Positions 33,647 through 42,793 of a stretch of 64,000 bases of DNA are shown piece after piece (within the stretch, counting starts at the first letter, position 1; the number at the start of each line of letters is the position of its first letter). Source of the stretch: CAYLPU01 sp964385635 (GTDB lineage: Bacteria; Chloroflexota; Anaerolineae; B4-G1); the NCBI GenBank assembly GCA_964385635.1, contig CAYLPU010000016.1, forward strand, positions 1-64,000. The letters run 5' to 3'. The translations under genes and the position numbers were made by a program. Below the pieces are notes generated by a model, which worked only from the letters and a program-made list of their open reading frames with translations, was not told the DNA's origin and made no database searches.

Positions 33647-35782
33647 ATGGAGACCTTTCGCGACCTCTCGCCATTGCTGAATCCCAAGGCTATCGCTGTG
33701 GTGGGCGCCTCGGAGCGCCAGGGGAGCGCTGGTCGCCTCGTCCTGGAGAATCTGCGCCACCTGGAGTATCAGGGAGCAGTGTATGCCGTCCACCCGAAGC
33801 ACAAGGAGGTTTGGGGGTTCCCTTGTTACCCCGACCTGAAGTCATTGCCCGGATCGGTGGATTCAGTGGCGGTGCTGCTGGGTGCCGAGAAAGTGTTGCC
33901 TATCCTGGAGCTGGCAGTAGAGATAGGCGCCCGCGCTGCCTGGGTTCTAGCCAGTGGCTTCGCCGAGGCTGGCCCAGATGGGAAAGCCTGCCAGGCCGAC
34001 CTGACCCGGTTCGCTGATGAGACCGGTCTGATGGTCTGTGGGCCTAATTGCATCGGTGTGGCCAACCTGGTGAGCCGAGTGGCGACGTACAGCGTGGCCA
34101 TTAGTCCAGCCACCCGGGCTGGCACCGTCTCGGCGGTCGTGCAAAGTGGCGCTATCTGCCTGGGCCTGGCCAACGCGGCCCGCTTCGGCTTCCGCTACCT
34201 CATCTCCAGCGGCAATGAGGCCGTCCTAGACAGTGCCGACTACATCGGTCATTTGTCCAACGATCCCCACACCCAGGTCATCATCGCCTTCCTGGAAGGG
34301 ATCCGCAGTCCCCAGAAGTTTGTAGCCGCGGCACAGGCTGCTGCCGAGGCTGGCAAACCCATTCTCCTGGTAAAGGTAGGCCGCTCCGAGGTCTCACGCC
34401 GGGCAGTCCAGGCCCACACCGGCAGTCTGGCGGGGTCCGATGCGGTGATTGACGCCGTTTTGCGCCATCTGGGGGTGATGCGGTTGGACTCGCTGGACGA
34501 GTTGATGGAGGCGGCAGAGTTGTTTCTTACCTGCCCTCTGCCAGCAGGTGAGGGGGTAGGGCTCTTGAGCCTGTCTGGAGGTCAGATCGGTCTGGCAGCA
34601 GACCTGGCCCAGGACCTGGGCCTGAAATTCCCGGTTTTTTCAGAAGAGGCTCAGCACGCCCTGGCCGAGATCTTACCACCTTACAGCACCATCGCTAATC
34701 CATTGGATGCCTGGGGCAGTGGCGATCTGGAGAGGACTTATCCGAAGTGTGTGGAAGTAGTCTCTCGGGAGGAAAACATCCACCTGCTGGCCGTGAGCCG
34801 GGACACACCCCCTCAGGTTGCCTCCCGGGAGATAACACAGTCGCTATCCGTGGCAGAGGCGGCAGTGCAAGCCGCCCAGGAGACCTGCAAGCCGGTGCTC
34901 ACGTTCTCCAATCTCTCCACCGGATTCCAACAGGAAGTGAAGGAAATGCTGGATGAAGGCAGCGTCCCCTACCTGCAGGGGACCAGGGAAACCCTGCGAG
35001 CGATCCAGGCCTTCATACACTATGCCAATTTCCGCCGCCGCATGGGAGAACCAGTGGTCGCTGGTTGTCCTTCGCCAGCCGGCCTATCTGACTGGCGCAG
35101 GAAACTACAGGAGACACGGGGAGCCCTTTCGGAGGTCGAAGGACGACACCTGCTGGCAGTCTATGGTATCCCCAGTCCGAGGGAAGTGGTAGCAGCCACG
35201 GAGAAAACGGCACTCGAAGCAGCCGGACACATCGGCTACCCGGTAGTTCTCAAGATCCTTTCCCCCGACATCCAACACAAGACAGAGATCAGCGCTGTGC
35301 GGATCGGCCTGGGGGATGAGAGGGCCGTTGTCACAGCCTTCCGCGAGGTGATGGAGGCAGCGCGGCGGCATCATCCCCAAGCACGGCTGGAGGGGGTGGT
35401 GATCCAGGAAATGATCCCCGCAGGCGCGGTAGAGGTTATCCTGGGAGTACTGCGAGATCCAGACTTCGGACCGGTGATGGTCTTCGGATCAGGCGGGATA
35501 CTGGTAGAACTCCTCAGAGATTCCTCACTGCGCCTGCCCCCTCTAAGTCACAGAGAAGCCCTGGAGATGATCCACGAAACGCGAGGGGCACGTCTTCTGC
35601 AGGGGTTCCGGGGCCATCCACCTGCCGACGTGAATGCTCTGGCCGATGCCTTGGTACACCTCTCCCAACTGGCAGTGGACCTGGGCGATCTCATCGCCGC
35701 GCTGGACATCAATCCCCTGATGGTACTGCCGAGAGGAGAAGGGGTGCAGGCAATCGACGCCTTGGTAGAAATTGCATCCTGA
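33647..35782 (+). CDS. ADP-forming acyl-CoA synthetase, fused alpha-beta
   Basis: The 711-residue fused acetate-CoA ligase (ADP-forming) makes ATP from acyl-CoA, ADP and phosphate. It has the CoA-binding domain (LNPKAIAVVGASERQGSAGR), the ligase domain with the phosphohistidine region VQAHTGSLAGSDAV, and a C-terminal ATP-grasp beta domain (LLAVYGIPSPREVVA, YPVVLKILSPDIQHKTE, GVVIQEMIPAG, DINPLMVLP). I start at ATG 33647; an in-frame TTG at 33635 is possible and neither has a strong ribosome site. A G/C-rich palindrome is translated in frame at about 34534-34561 (CPLPAGEGVG). With iorAB and the aminotransferase it completes a substrate-level phosphorylation route. Confidence 0.9.
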   Translation: METFRDLSPLLNPKAIAVVGASERQGSAGRLVLENLRHLEYQGAVYAVHPKHKEVWGFPCYPDLKSLPGSVDSVAVLLGAEKVLPILELAVEIGARAAWVLASGFAEAGPDGKACQADLTRFADETGLMVCGPNCIGVANLVSRVATYSVAISPATRAGTVSAVVQSGAICLGLANAARFGFRYLISSGNEAVLDSADYIGHLSNDPHTQVIIAFLEGIRSPQKFVAAAQAAAEAGKPILLVKVGRSEVSRRAVQAHTGSLAGSDAVIDAVLRHLGVMRLDSLDELMEAAELFLTCPLPAGEGVGLLSLSGGQIGLAADLAQDLGLKFPVFSEEAQHALAEILPPYSTIANPLDAWGSGDLERTYPKCVEVVSREENIHLLAVSRDTPPQVASREITQSLSVAEAAVQAAQETCKPVLTFSNLSTGFQQEVKEMLDEGSVPYLQGTRETLRAIQAFIHYANFRRRMGEPVVAGCPSPAGLSDWRRKLQETRGALSEVEGRHLLAVYGIPSPREVVAATEKTALEAAGHIGYPVVLKILSPDIQHKTEISAVRIGLGDERAVVTAFREVMEAARRHHPQARLEGVVIQEMIPAGAVEVILGVLRDPDFGPVMVFGSGGILVELLRDSSLRLPPLSHREALEMIHETRGARLLQGFRGHPPADVNALADALVHLSQLAVDLGDLIAALDINPLMVLPRGEGVQAIDALVEIAS

Positions 35783-35832
35783 ACGATCTACTCTCTCGTT
35801 TTTTTTATCTCTTCCGTCGCAATTCGCCGACA
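35783..35832. terminator. Possible bidirectional terminator region
   Basis: The convergent gap between the acyl-CoA synthetase gene and dcd contains a run of eight Ts at about 35800-35807. I see no strong stem before it on the plus strand, so this is only a candidate. Confidence 0.25.
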
Positions 35833-36393
35833 CTAAAACCGGGGCAGCACCACCCCTTGTTGTGCCTGATACTTGCCCCGCTTGTCGGCATACGAGACCT
35901 CGCATTCCTCGTCCGCCTCGAAGAAGAGCACCTGAGCGATGCCTTCGCCGGCGTAAATCCTGGCCGGCAGGGACGTGGTGTTGCTGATCGCCAACGTGAC
36001 ATACCCCTGCCACTCTGGCTCGAAGGGGGTTATGTTGACGATGATGCCGCAGCGGGCATAGGTAGATTTGCCCAGGCAGATGCAGAGAACACCGCGGGGA
36101 ACACGAAAGTACTCCACCGAACGCCCCAGGGCGAAGGAGTTAGGGGGAATGACGCAGACATCTCCCTCGAAATCCACCATCGCCCGTACGTCGAACCGCT
36201 TGGGATCCACAACCGCCAGGTCCCCCGGGCAGGGGGTGAAAATCTTGAACTCGTCGGCCACGCGGATGTCGTAGCCGTAAGACGAGAGCCCATAAGAAAT
36301 AACGCTGTCACGCACTTGTCGATCCACGAATGGCTCAATCATCCGCCGCCCCGACGCCATTTTGCGAATCCAGTAATCTGGCTTCAACCCCAC
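35833..36393 (-). CDS. dcd: dCTP deaminase
   Basis: This is a cytoplasmic deoxycytidine triphosphate deaminase supplying dUTP (or dUMP) for thymidylate synthesis. The 186-residue protein has SYGLSSYGYDIRVADEFKIF, the VIPPNSFALGRSVEYFRVP segment, the active-site GKSTYARCGIIVN, TPFEPEWQGYVTLAISNT and a conserved C-terminus SYADKRGKYQAQQG. A GTG at 36393 is the likely start, since GLKPDYWIRKMA is the family N-terminus and AGGAGG lies 11 bases upstream. It ends the minus-strand gene run, 54 bases after argS. Confidence 0.93.
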   Translation of the reverse strand: MGLKPDYWIRKMASGRRMIEPFVDRQVRDSVISYGLSSYGYDIRVADEFKIFTPCPGDLAVVDPKRFDVRAMVDFEGDVCVIPPNSFALGRSVEYFRVPRGVLCICLGKSTYARCGIIVNITPFEPEWQGYVTLAISNTTSLPARIYAGEGIAQVLFFEADEECEVSYADKRGKYQAQQGVVLPRF

Positions 36394-36447
36394 CGACTAC
36401 GCTACCTCCTGCGACGAGTATCCAGCAACCAGTATCCAGTATCCAGT

Positions 36448-38136
36448 TCACATCCTCTCCGGCGCGGTCACCCCCAACAGCGCCAGCGTCCGCGCCAGCG
36501 TCAACCGGGCCGCCCGCACCAGCAACAGCCTTGCCTGAGTCCGCTCCGCTTCCTCCGAGGCGACGACACGGCAGTCGCGGTAGAAAGCGTGGAACGCAGC
36601 GGCCAAGTCATGCGCATAGAAAGTCAGATGATGCGGGGCCAATTGCGTCGCCGCCAGCGCCACGACTTCCGGTAACTCCAGCATCTTGCGGATCAGCGCC
36701 AGTTCGCCAGGGTAAGTCAGCAGCGAGACGTCGCCTGGGGCCTCCAGGTCCCACCCCAGGTCAACGGCGTAGCGCAGTATGCTGGCGATGCGGGCGTGCG
36801 CGTATTGGACGTAGTACACCGGATTCTTCTCCGACTGTTCGACCGCCAGGTCCAGATCAAAGTCTATCGTCGCATCAATCGTGCGCGTGAGGAGCAGGAA
36901 ACGAATCGGGTCCGGCCCGACCTCATCGAGCAATTCGCGCAGCGTGATGAACTCCCCCGTGCGCTTCGACATGCGCACGTCCTCGCCACCCCGCTTCAAG
37001 TTGACCATCTGATAAATAATGAGCACCACCCGTTCGGGGTCCAGCCCCAGCGCGCGAGCCGCCGCCTTCACCCGAGGCACGTCACCATGATGATCTGCCC
37101 CCCAGACGTAGATCGCCTCGTCGAAGCCACGCTCGACCAGTTTGTTCCACACGTAAGCAATGTCGGAAGCGAAATAGGTGGGCCGCTCGTCCGGTTCCGG
37201 TATGACCTGAGGGGAACGGATGACGACCGCGTCCGTATCCAGGTCAGGAGAGGTGAACCAGACCGCATCATCGCGCTCGACGACGTGGCCCTTGTCCCGA
37301 AGCATCTGAAGGACACGGGCGAACAGCCCAGATTCGTACAGGCTCTTCTCGTGGAACCAGGTGTCGAACTCCACTCCCAGTGTAACCAGGTCCTGCCGTA
37401 TCCCTTCGATGATGCGCTCTATGCCCTTCGTTCCCAAAGCACGCATGGCCTCCCCGCAGGACACGTCGAGATACTGGTTGCCGTACTGCCGGGCCATCTC
37501 CTGTCCCATCTCCACGACGTAGTGCCCATGGTAACCGTCCTCTGGGAACGGTTCATCCCGGCCCAGAGCCTGGGCATAGCGAGCATAGACACTCCCACCG
37601 AAATGGCGCACCTGGGAGCCGGCGTCGTTGACGTAGTACTCCCGCTCGACCTTGAAGCCCGCCGTTGCCAGCGCGTTAGCCAGAGTGTCACCGATGACTG
37701 CATTGCGTGTAGAGCCGACGGTGATAGGCCCGGTTGGATTCGCGCTGACGAATTCAACCTGCACCCGCCGTCCCCGGCCGATGTCCACGCTGCCCCAGTG
37801 CTCCCCGGCGTCCAGAATCTCCAACACCTGCGCCGCCAGCCACGCCGCATCCAGTGTGACGTTAATGTACCCTGGCCCTGCCACCTCGACTCCGCCCACA
37901 AACGGAGCCGACGGAATGTGCTCGACCACCCGCGCGGCGATCTCCCGGGGGGGCATCCGTGCCTCGCGCCCCAGTTGCAGGCAGACCGGCGAGGCATAGT
38001 CACCGTGCTCAGGCTGGCGCGGACGTTCCATGGCAACCACCGGCATCTCAAACTCCGGCAGCGCGCCCTTCTCCTGCGCGGCTCGCAATCCTGCGGCAAC
38101 TAAACCCGCGATCTGGTCACGAATGAGTTCTGCCAT
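36448..38136 (-). CDS. argS: Arginyl-tRNA synthetase
   Basis: This class I aminoacyl-tRNA synthetase charges tRNA-Arg. The 562-residue protein has an N-terminal tRNA-binding domain, the Rossmann catalytic core with VEFVSANPTGP and YYVNDAGSQ, a KMSKS-like VRMSKRTG, and a helical C-terminal DALR domain ending LALLGVTAPERM. The HIGH-equivalent after ANPTGP is TVGS at residues 139-142 instead of the usual HxGH, which may be a clade feature. ATG 38136 overlaps the adenosine deaminase stop by one base (TAATG), with AGGGTCAGGA as ribosome site. The frame is open slightly upstream but the coupled start is favoured. Confidence 0.95.
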   Translation of the reverse strand: MAELIRDQIAGLVAAGLRAAQEKGALPEFEMPVVAMERPRQPEHGDYASPVCLQLGREARMPPREIAARVVEHIPSAPFVGGVEVAGPGYINVTLDAAWLAAQVLEILDAGEHWGSVDIGRGRRVQVEFVSANPTGPITVGSTRNAVIGDTLANALATAGFKVEREYYVNDAGSQVRHFGGSVYARYAQALGRDEPFPEDGYHGHYVVEMGQEMARQYGNQYLDVSCGEAMRALGTKGIERIIEGIRQDLVTLGVEFDTWFHEKSLYESGLFARVLQMLRDKGHVVERDDAVWFTSPDLDTDAVVIRSPQVIPEPDERPTYFASDIAYVWNKLVERGFDEAIYVWGADHHGDVPRVKAAARALGLDPERVVLIIYQMVNLKRGGEDVRMSKRTGEFITLRELLDEVGPDPIRFLLLTRTIDATIDFDLDLAVEQSEKNPVYYVQYAHARIASILRYAVDLGWDLEAPGDVSLLTYPGELALIRKMLELPEVVALAATQLAPHHLTFYAHDLAAAFHAFYRDCRVVASEEAERTQARLLLVRAARLTLARTLALLGVTAPERM

Positions 38137-39230
38137 TATCCTGACCCTTTCAGCCACAACTCCCCACGGAACCACTCCGCCAACCGCTCCCGCTCGTCCG
38201 GTGATTGGAACGATCCCTCAATAGCCATCACGATTGTGTGCTTAATCTGCTCCAACGTCACCCCCATCGCCAGCATAACAGCCAGGTACTCGTCGGTGAG
38301 CGTCGTATCGCTGACACTGGGATCGTCAGTGTTGATCGTCACGCGCAGACCAAGTGCCAGCAGGTCAGGCAAGGGATGCAGACCAAAATGACGCACGACC
38401 CCAGTTTGCAGGTTGCTGGTCGGACAGATCTCTAGTGTCACCCCTCGCTCACCAACCAACTGCACAACCTCTGAATTCTCGATCACGCGCACACCATGCC
38501 CGATGCGCTGGGCTCCCAGCAGTTCGATTGCCTCCCGAACGTTCTCAGCCTTTCCGACCTCCCCAGCATGCACCGTCACACCTAACCCCTCCCGCCGCGT
38601 CCGCTGGAAGATGTCGGCAAAGCAACGGGCTGGATACTTCGTTTCGTCACCAGCCAGGTCCAGGCCGACGACACCGTTGTCCCGGTGGGCCAGCGCAACG
38701 TCGGCAATCTGCGACGCCGTATCCAGGTCCTCATCCCTGCCGATCTGCAGGATGAGATTGACACAAACTCCGCAATCAGATTGGGCTCTGGCGACGGCAC
38801 TGCACACCCAGGTGGTCACCTGATCGAGCGAGAACCCCTGCGTCCGGGCCAACGCGACCGGGTTGAAGCGCAATTCCAGGTATTTGACGTTGTCAGCCGC
38901 CGCATCGGCCACTGCCTCATACGCCACCCGCTCCACAGCCGCTTGGGTGGGATAGAAGCGCCGCAGTAGGCGAAACTTTTCAAGGAAGCGATGGAAACCC
39001 GGCTTCTCACTCGTCACTGTGACGAATGGCCGCAGGTACTCAATGTCGTAACTGGGCAGGTCAATCCCGTGCTCCTGGGCAATCTCGGCCAAGGTCTGGA
39101 GCCGCAGAGAACCCTCCAGGTGGCGATGCAGATCCACCTTCGGCAGAACGTGTAGTTGGGCGCGCAGACTGACCATCGTCTCCGCATGTTCTCCCTCGCT
39201 ATGTATCACTACGTCGCTTATCGTGTCCAT
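38136..39230 (-). CDS. add: Adenosine deaminase
   Basis: This is a zinc-dependent purine salvage enzyme converting adenosine to inosine in the cytoplasm. The 364-residue product has the zinc motif LPKVDLHRHLEGSLR, the catalytic HAGE in GVTVHAGEVGKAENV, IGHGV, EICPTSNLQTG and INTDDPSVSDTTLTDEY with the paired Asp residues. The start is uncertain: 39230 (MDTISDVV) is taken, but ATGs upstream (to 39293) and one at 39176 (MVSLRAQL) are alternatives, and no strong ribosome site separates them. The gene overlaps argS by one base. Confidence 0.93.
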   Translation of the reverse strand: MDTISDVVIHSEGEHAETMVSLRAQLHVLPKVDLHRHLEGSLRLQTLAEIAQEHGIDLPSYDIEYLRPFVTVTSEKPGFHRFLEKFRLLRRFYPTQAAVERVAYEAVADAAADNVKYLELRFNPVALARTQGFSLDQVTTWVCSAVARAQSDCGVCVNLILQIGRDEDLDTASQIADVALAHRDNGVVGLDLAGDETKYPARCFADIFQRTRREGLGVTVHAGEVGKAENVREAIELLGAQRIGHGVRVIENSEVVQLVGERGVTLEICPTSNLQTGVVRHFGLHPLPDLLALGLRVTINTDDPSVSDTTLTDEYLAVMLAMGVTLEQIKHTIVMAIEGSFQSPDERERLAEWFRGELWLKGSG

Positions 39231-39344
39231 CGTTCCATGAGGCATACAGGACTGCCGCATCCCAGGAACCGAAATCCGACAACTCCAACCCAATGCAACG
39301 CCGAACTCTCGACCAGCGCTACCGAAGTTTCGCCGGGCGAACGG

Positions 39345-42176
39345 CTATGCTTTCCGGTCCTGATACTTGGGGATTGTGAAGTAAAATGTGCTGCCCCTCC
39401 CCGGCTCGCTTTCAACCCAAATCTGCCCATCGTGGCCCTCTACGATACGTTCGGCAATCGCCAGGCCCAGTCCAGAGCCACTGAAGTTTCGCCGGGCAGA
39501 ACCATCTACCCGATAGAAACTTTCAAAAATCAGTTTCCGCTCATCCTCGGGAATGCCAATCCCCTGGTCAGAAACTGACGCTCGCACCATAGACCCCACA
39601 TCCTCAACAGTCACCACGATCTGTCCACCATCGGGGCTGAACTTGATCGCGTTACCCAGTAAGTTGTCGAATACCTGCAGCAGCCTTCGCTCGTCCCCGG
39701 CCACCTGCGGCAGATCATCGGGCAGGTTCGCCACCAAGGTCAACCCAGACTCCTGCGCCGTAGCCGCGCACCCCCGCAGGGCTCGCCGCACCAATTTGTC
39801 CAGCGAAATGGGCAACTTCTTGCCGGGCACCCGATCTGCCCGCTGCAGGAAAATGATATCGCTCACCAGTTGCGTGACGGCATCGGTTTTCTCGGCCACG
39901 ATTGCGAGATATTCCCTCTGTTCATCGGTGAGTGGTCCCATATCGCCAGCCAGCAGCAGTTCCACGTAGCCCTTTACAAATGTCAACGGTGTCCGCAACT
40001 CGTGTGACACATTCTGCACTATTTCGTCCTTGAGCTGGTCGGCCTCCCGCAACTCGGCGTATGCATCCGCCAGGCTCCTGGCACGCCGCTCTAGATTGGC
40101 GTACAACCGAGCATTCTCAATGGCTATAGCCGCCTGAGTCGCTGCAATGGTGATCAGCCGCTCGTCAGCCGCGCTGAAAGCGCTGGGTCGCTCACTGTCC
40201 ACAGTCAGCGTACCAATCACCTTCTGCTGTACACTCAAGGGCACTGTCAAAAGCGATCGCACGGACGGATCAAAGAAGACAAAATCATCCAATTCCAACA
40301 CGTCAGGCACATACATCGGCGTACCATCAAGGGCCACGCGACCTGCTACCCCCTCACCCAAGCGCAACTTGAAGCCACGCCGCCACTTATCCTCAATACC
40401 TGCCGCTGCGTGGATCTCCAACACATTGCCAACTTGGTCTATGAGCGCAATGGAACACCCCCGGCAACCCATTGCCTGCTTCAGGGACCAGACGATAGAA
40501 TCCAACACCTCCTGGATATCAAGACTCGTGTTCACCTGCTGGGCCAACTGGTAGAGCGTCGATACCTCCGCGAGCCGCTGTTGAGTCTCCTCATACAGTC
40601 GGGCGTTGTCAATAGCAATGGCCAACTGATCGGCCAACGCCTCCATGGCCCTGACATCTTCCTGGTCAAAGGCCCCCCGCTCCAGGTTCTGAACATCCAG
40701 GACACCGATCACCTCATCAAGCCGCACAATGGGGACCGCAAGTTCCGCACCCACCGGCCTGCCAATTGGCAAGATGGACCGATAGCGCGGTTCCTGGGTG
40801 ACATCGTTCGCTAGCAAGGTTTGCCCCGTCTCCGCCACCCACCCCACGATGCCCTTCCCAATCGCCTGGCGATAGCCACGCCGTATGATCATCGCGTGTC
40901 CCCCAGCAATAGAGCGAAGCACCGTTTCTGAAGCCGCTCTGTCAATCAGAAAGAGCGCGACGTTGAAGTAGGCAAAACTACGTCGAATAGCGCTGGCGGC
41001 TGTGTCCAGAATCTCATTCAGGTTGAGCGTTGCCGTGGCCTGCCGAGCCACCTGGTTAACCAAGGCCAACTGAGTAGAACGATGCGTCTCGCTACCGAAG
41101 AGGTGGGTGCGTTCAACGGCGATGGCCGCCTGGTCGGCCAGCACATTCAATACCAGCATCTCGTACTGGGAGAAGGAATGAGGGACACAGAAAGCGACCG
41201 CCAATACCGCCAGTGTACAGGTTGCCCGCTTGAGGGGCAGAGCGACCAAGGCCTGCACACCGTGAGCCTGCCACCTATCCGCGCTCAATTGCGAGACAGT
41301 AAGATCCTCCAGAACCAATACCTCGCCACCACGCGCCGCACGGGCGATTGGCCCGTTGTCCGGAGGACGGCCGCCAACCGGCGCTCGCTCCCCATCTCTG
41401 CGCAGCGCCATGGCGAAAGAGAGTTTGTCATTCTCACCCTCGTACAAGTGCACTTCTACCACAGCGGCGCCGGTCAAATCCAATATTGAGGAGGCAATAG
41501 CCTCCAACGCCACCCACAGGTCAAAAGTGGCTGCCACCTGCATACTCGTCGCCTGCAAGGTGGCTAGCTCCTGCATCCTGCTGCGGGCTTCGCCAGACAG
41601 ACGAGCGTTGTCGAGAGCAACACCGATCTGATCAGCGATAGCGGAGATGAGCATGATCTCCTCAGCGCTGAACTCGTATGGTGCGCACCCCATCACACCC
41701 AGCACGCCCAGCACGCGGCCACGCGCGCGCATAGGGGCCAGAGCCATCGCCCGCACCCCTCCGTCACGAAACTCCGGGACCGCCACCCGCGGGTCATGGC
41801 TAACGTCCCCCGTCATCACCGGCTGTCCGGTCCCCACCACCAGGCCCGAGAGGCCCAGGTCGGCCGGCACTCGGGCGCCCTGGGTGACGAAATTGCGCCC
41901 GCGCCATCCTTGCTGTACGCGGAAGACCAACTCGTTCGTGGTCTCGTCAAGCACCAATATCGCCCCCGCTTCGACACCCACGACTTCCAGGGCCAGTGCC
42001 AGGGCCTGCCGCAGCACCTCGTCCACGTCCAGCGCCATGCTGGCCACCGCGGCGACCGCGTTGAGAGTCGCCAACGCTCGATCAGGGACCCGAATCCCTT
42101 GCTCCAGGTCTTGAGAGACAGACGACCGGTCCAGGGACGAGCGATGTTTCGTTAGATCTTTTCTCTCAGAGTCCAT
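39345..42176 (-). CDS. Multi-GAF sensor histidine kinase
   Basis: The 943-residue soluble kinase has no membrane segment. It carries four GAF domains in tandem (about residues 35-185, 195-355, 360-525 and 540-695). A dimerisation domain with phospho-acceptor His725 in NVSHELRTPLTF follows. The ATPase domain has NLLGNAIKFSP (N box), SDQGIGIPEDE (G1) and SGSGLGLAIAERI (G2). No receiver domain or response regulator is adjacent. I start at ATG 42176; an ATG at 42191 is also in frame. Both overlap the 3' end of the upstream membrane protein gene, so translation is likely coupled. The GAF domains may sense small molecules, redox state or light. Confidence 0.92.
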   Translation of the reverse strand: MDSERKDLTKHRSSLDRSSVSQDLEQGIRVPDRALATLNAVAAVASMALDVDEVLRQALALALEVVGVEAGAILVLDETTNELVFRVQQGWRGRNFVTQGARVPADLGLSGLVVGTGQPVMTGDVSHDPRVAVPEFRDGGVRAMALAPMRARGRVLGVLGVMGCAPYEFSAEEIMLISAIADQIGVALDNARLSGEARSRMQELATLQATSMQVAATFDLWVALEAIASSILDLTGAAVVEVHLYEGENDKLSFAMALRRDGERAPVGGRPPDNGPIARAARGGEVLVLEDLTVSQLSADRWQAHGVQALVALPLKRATCTLAVLAVAFCVPHSFSQYEMLVLNVLADQAAIAVERTHLFGSETHRSTQLALVNQVARQATATLNLNEILDTAASAIRRSFAYFNVALFLIDRAASETVLRSIAGGHAMIIRRGYRQAIGKGIVGWVAETGQTLLANDVTQEPRYRSILPIGRPVGAELAVPIVRLDEVIGVLDVQNLERGAFDQEDVRAMEALADQLAIAIDNARLYEETQQRLAEVSTLYQLAQQVNTSLDIQEVLDSIVWSLKQAMGCRGCSIALIDQVGNVLEIHAAAGIEDKWRRGFKLRLGEGVAGRVALDGTPMYVPDVLELDDFVFFDPSVRSLLTVPLSVQQKVIGTLTVDSERPSAFSAADERLITIAATQAAIAIENARLYANLERRARSLADAYAELREADQLKDEIVQNVSHELRTPLTFVKGYVELLLAGDMGPLTDEQREYLAIVAEKTDAVTQLVSDIIFLQRADRVPGKKLPISLDKLVRRALRGCAATAQESGLTLVANLPDDLPQVAGDERRLLQVFDNLLGNAIKFSPDGGQIVVTVEDVGSMVRASVSDQGIGIPEDERKLIFESFYRVDGSARRNFSGSGLGLAIAERIVEGHDGQIWVESEPGRGSTFYFTIPKYQDRKA

Positions 42177-42487
42177 CCCCAGTAACACCATACAAGCACC
42201 AGGTTGAGAGTCACCCCTATGGCCAGGGGGATATGGAAACCCACCATACCAAACCAGGGCTCTAGCAAGACAGGCAGCGCAGATTCGGGCGCCAGAGCTG
42301 CAGTGCCCCGCACTGCTTTGCTCATCGCGGCCAGAGTAATCAGACCGTTGGCCACCAGAAACCAGCGTTGACGGTCCGCCATCTTCGTCACCGCACCTAA
42401 TCGCCGGCTGAAGTTGGCAAAAAGAAAACCCAGGTAGACGATAGCCAACAACCCAAAGGGCGCTAAAGTTGTTGTGATGACAATCAT
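42152..42487 (-). CDS. Small integral membrane protein 2 of signalling operon
   Basis: The 111-residue protein is predicted to have three membrane helices: TTTLAPFGLLAIVYLGFLF, WFLVANGLITLAAMS, and HIPLAIGVTLNLVLVWCYW. No family is recognised. GGAGAG lies upstream, and the start overlaps the previous gene's stop (ATGA), while its own 3' end overlaps the histidine kinase start. The two-way overlap argues that the two membrane proteins and the kinase are made together and may form a membrane sensor complex. Confidence 0.65.
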   Translation of the reverse strand: MIVITTTLAPFGLLAIVYLGFLFANFSRRLGAVTKMADRQRWFLVANGLITLAAMSKAVRGTAALAPESALPVLLEPWFGMVGFHIPLAIGVTLNLVLVWCYWGWTLREKI

Positions 42488-42777
42488 CGTCGCTCTCCAG
42501 TCATCAATTCCTGCAGGTGGAAGCCAAACAGCCCAAGTAAAACACCACCGAGGACCAGCAGCGCATCGCCGACAGGCTCCCCAATGAAGTCCCCGCCGCG
42601 CACGAGGTAGTAAATGGCGCCGGCTGCCAGCAACAGCAACGGGAGGAGGAGAAAGTAATAGCCCACGCGCTGGCCCGAGGTCCTCTCATAGAAGTAAGCG
42701 ATGCGCCATAGAAAAACAATCAGTATCCCGATAACAACCCACGAGTAGGCGGCCAAGATATGTTTGATTGCCTCCAT
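42484..42777 (-). CDS. Small integral membrane protein 1 of signalling operon
   Basis: The 97-residue protein has about three membrane segments: HILAAYSWVVIGILIVFLW, YYFLLLPLLLLAAGAIYYLV and GDALLVLGGVLLGLFGFHL. The family is not recognised. Start 42777 follows GAGGAGG with an 8-base spacer; the frame is open further upstream but that overlaps the KaiC-like gene's end. It ends with an ATGA overlap into the next gene. Confidence 0.65.
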   Translation of the reverse strand: MEAIKHILAAYSWVVIGILIVFLWRIAYFYERTSGQRVGYYFLLLPLLLLAAGAIYYLVRGGDFIGEPVGDALLVLGGVLLGLFGFHLQELMTGERR

Positions 42778-42793
42778 AGAGTCAACCTCCTCT

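Noticed and set aside
36796..38103. A 435-codon plus-strand open frame
   Set aside because: It is the antisense shadow of argS, with no ribosome site and no family features.
39320..39502. Short direct repeat (GAAGTTTCGCCGGGC) at 39327 and 39483
   Set aside because: One copy is the G2 box of the histidine kinase and the other lies just after its stop. It could be a small duplication, but there is too little sequence to build on.
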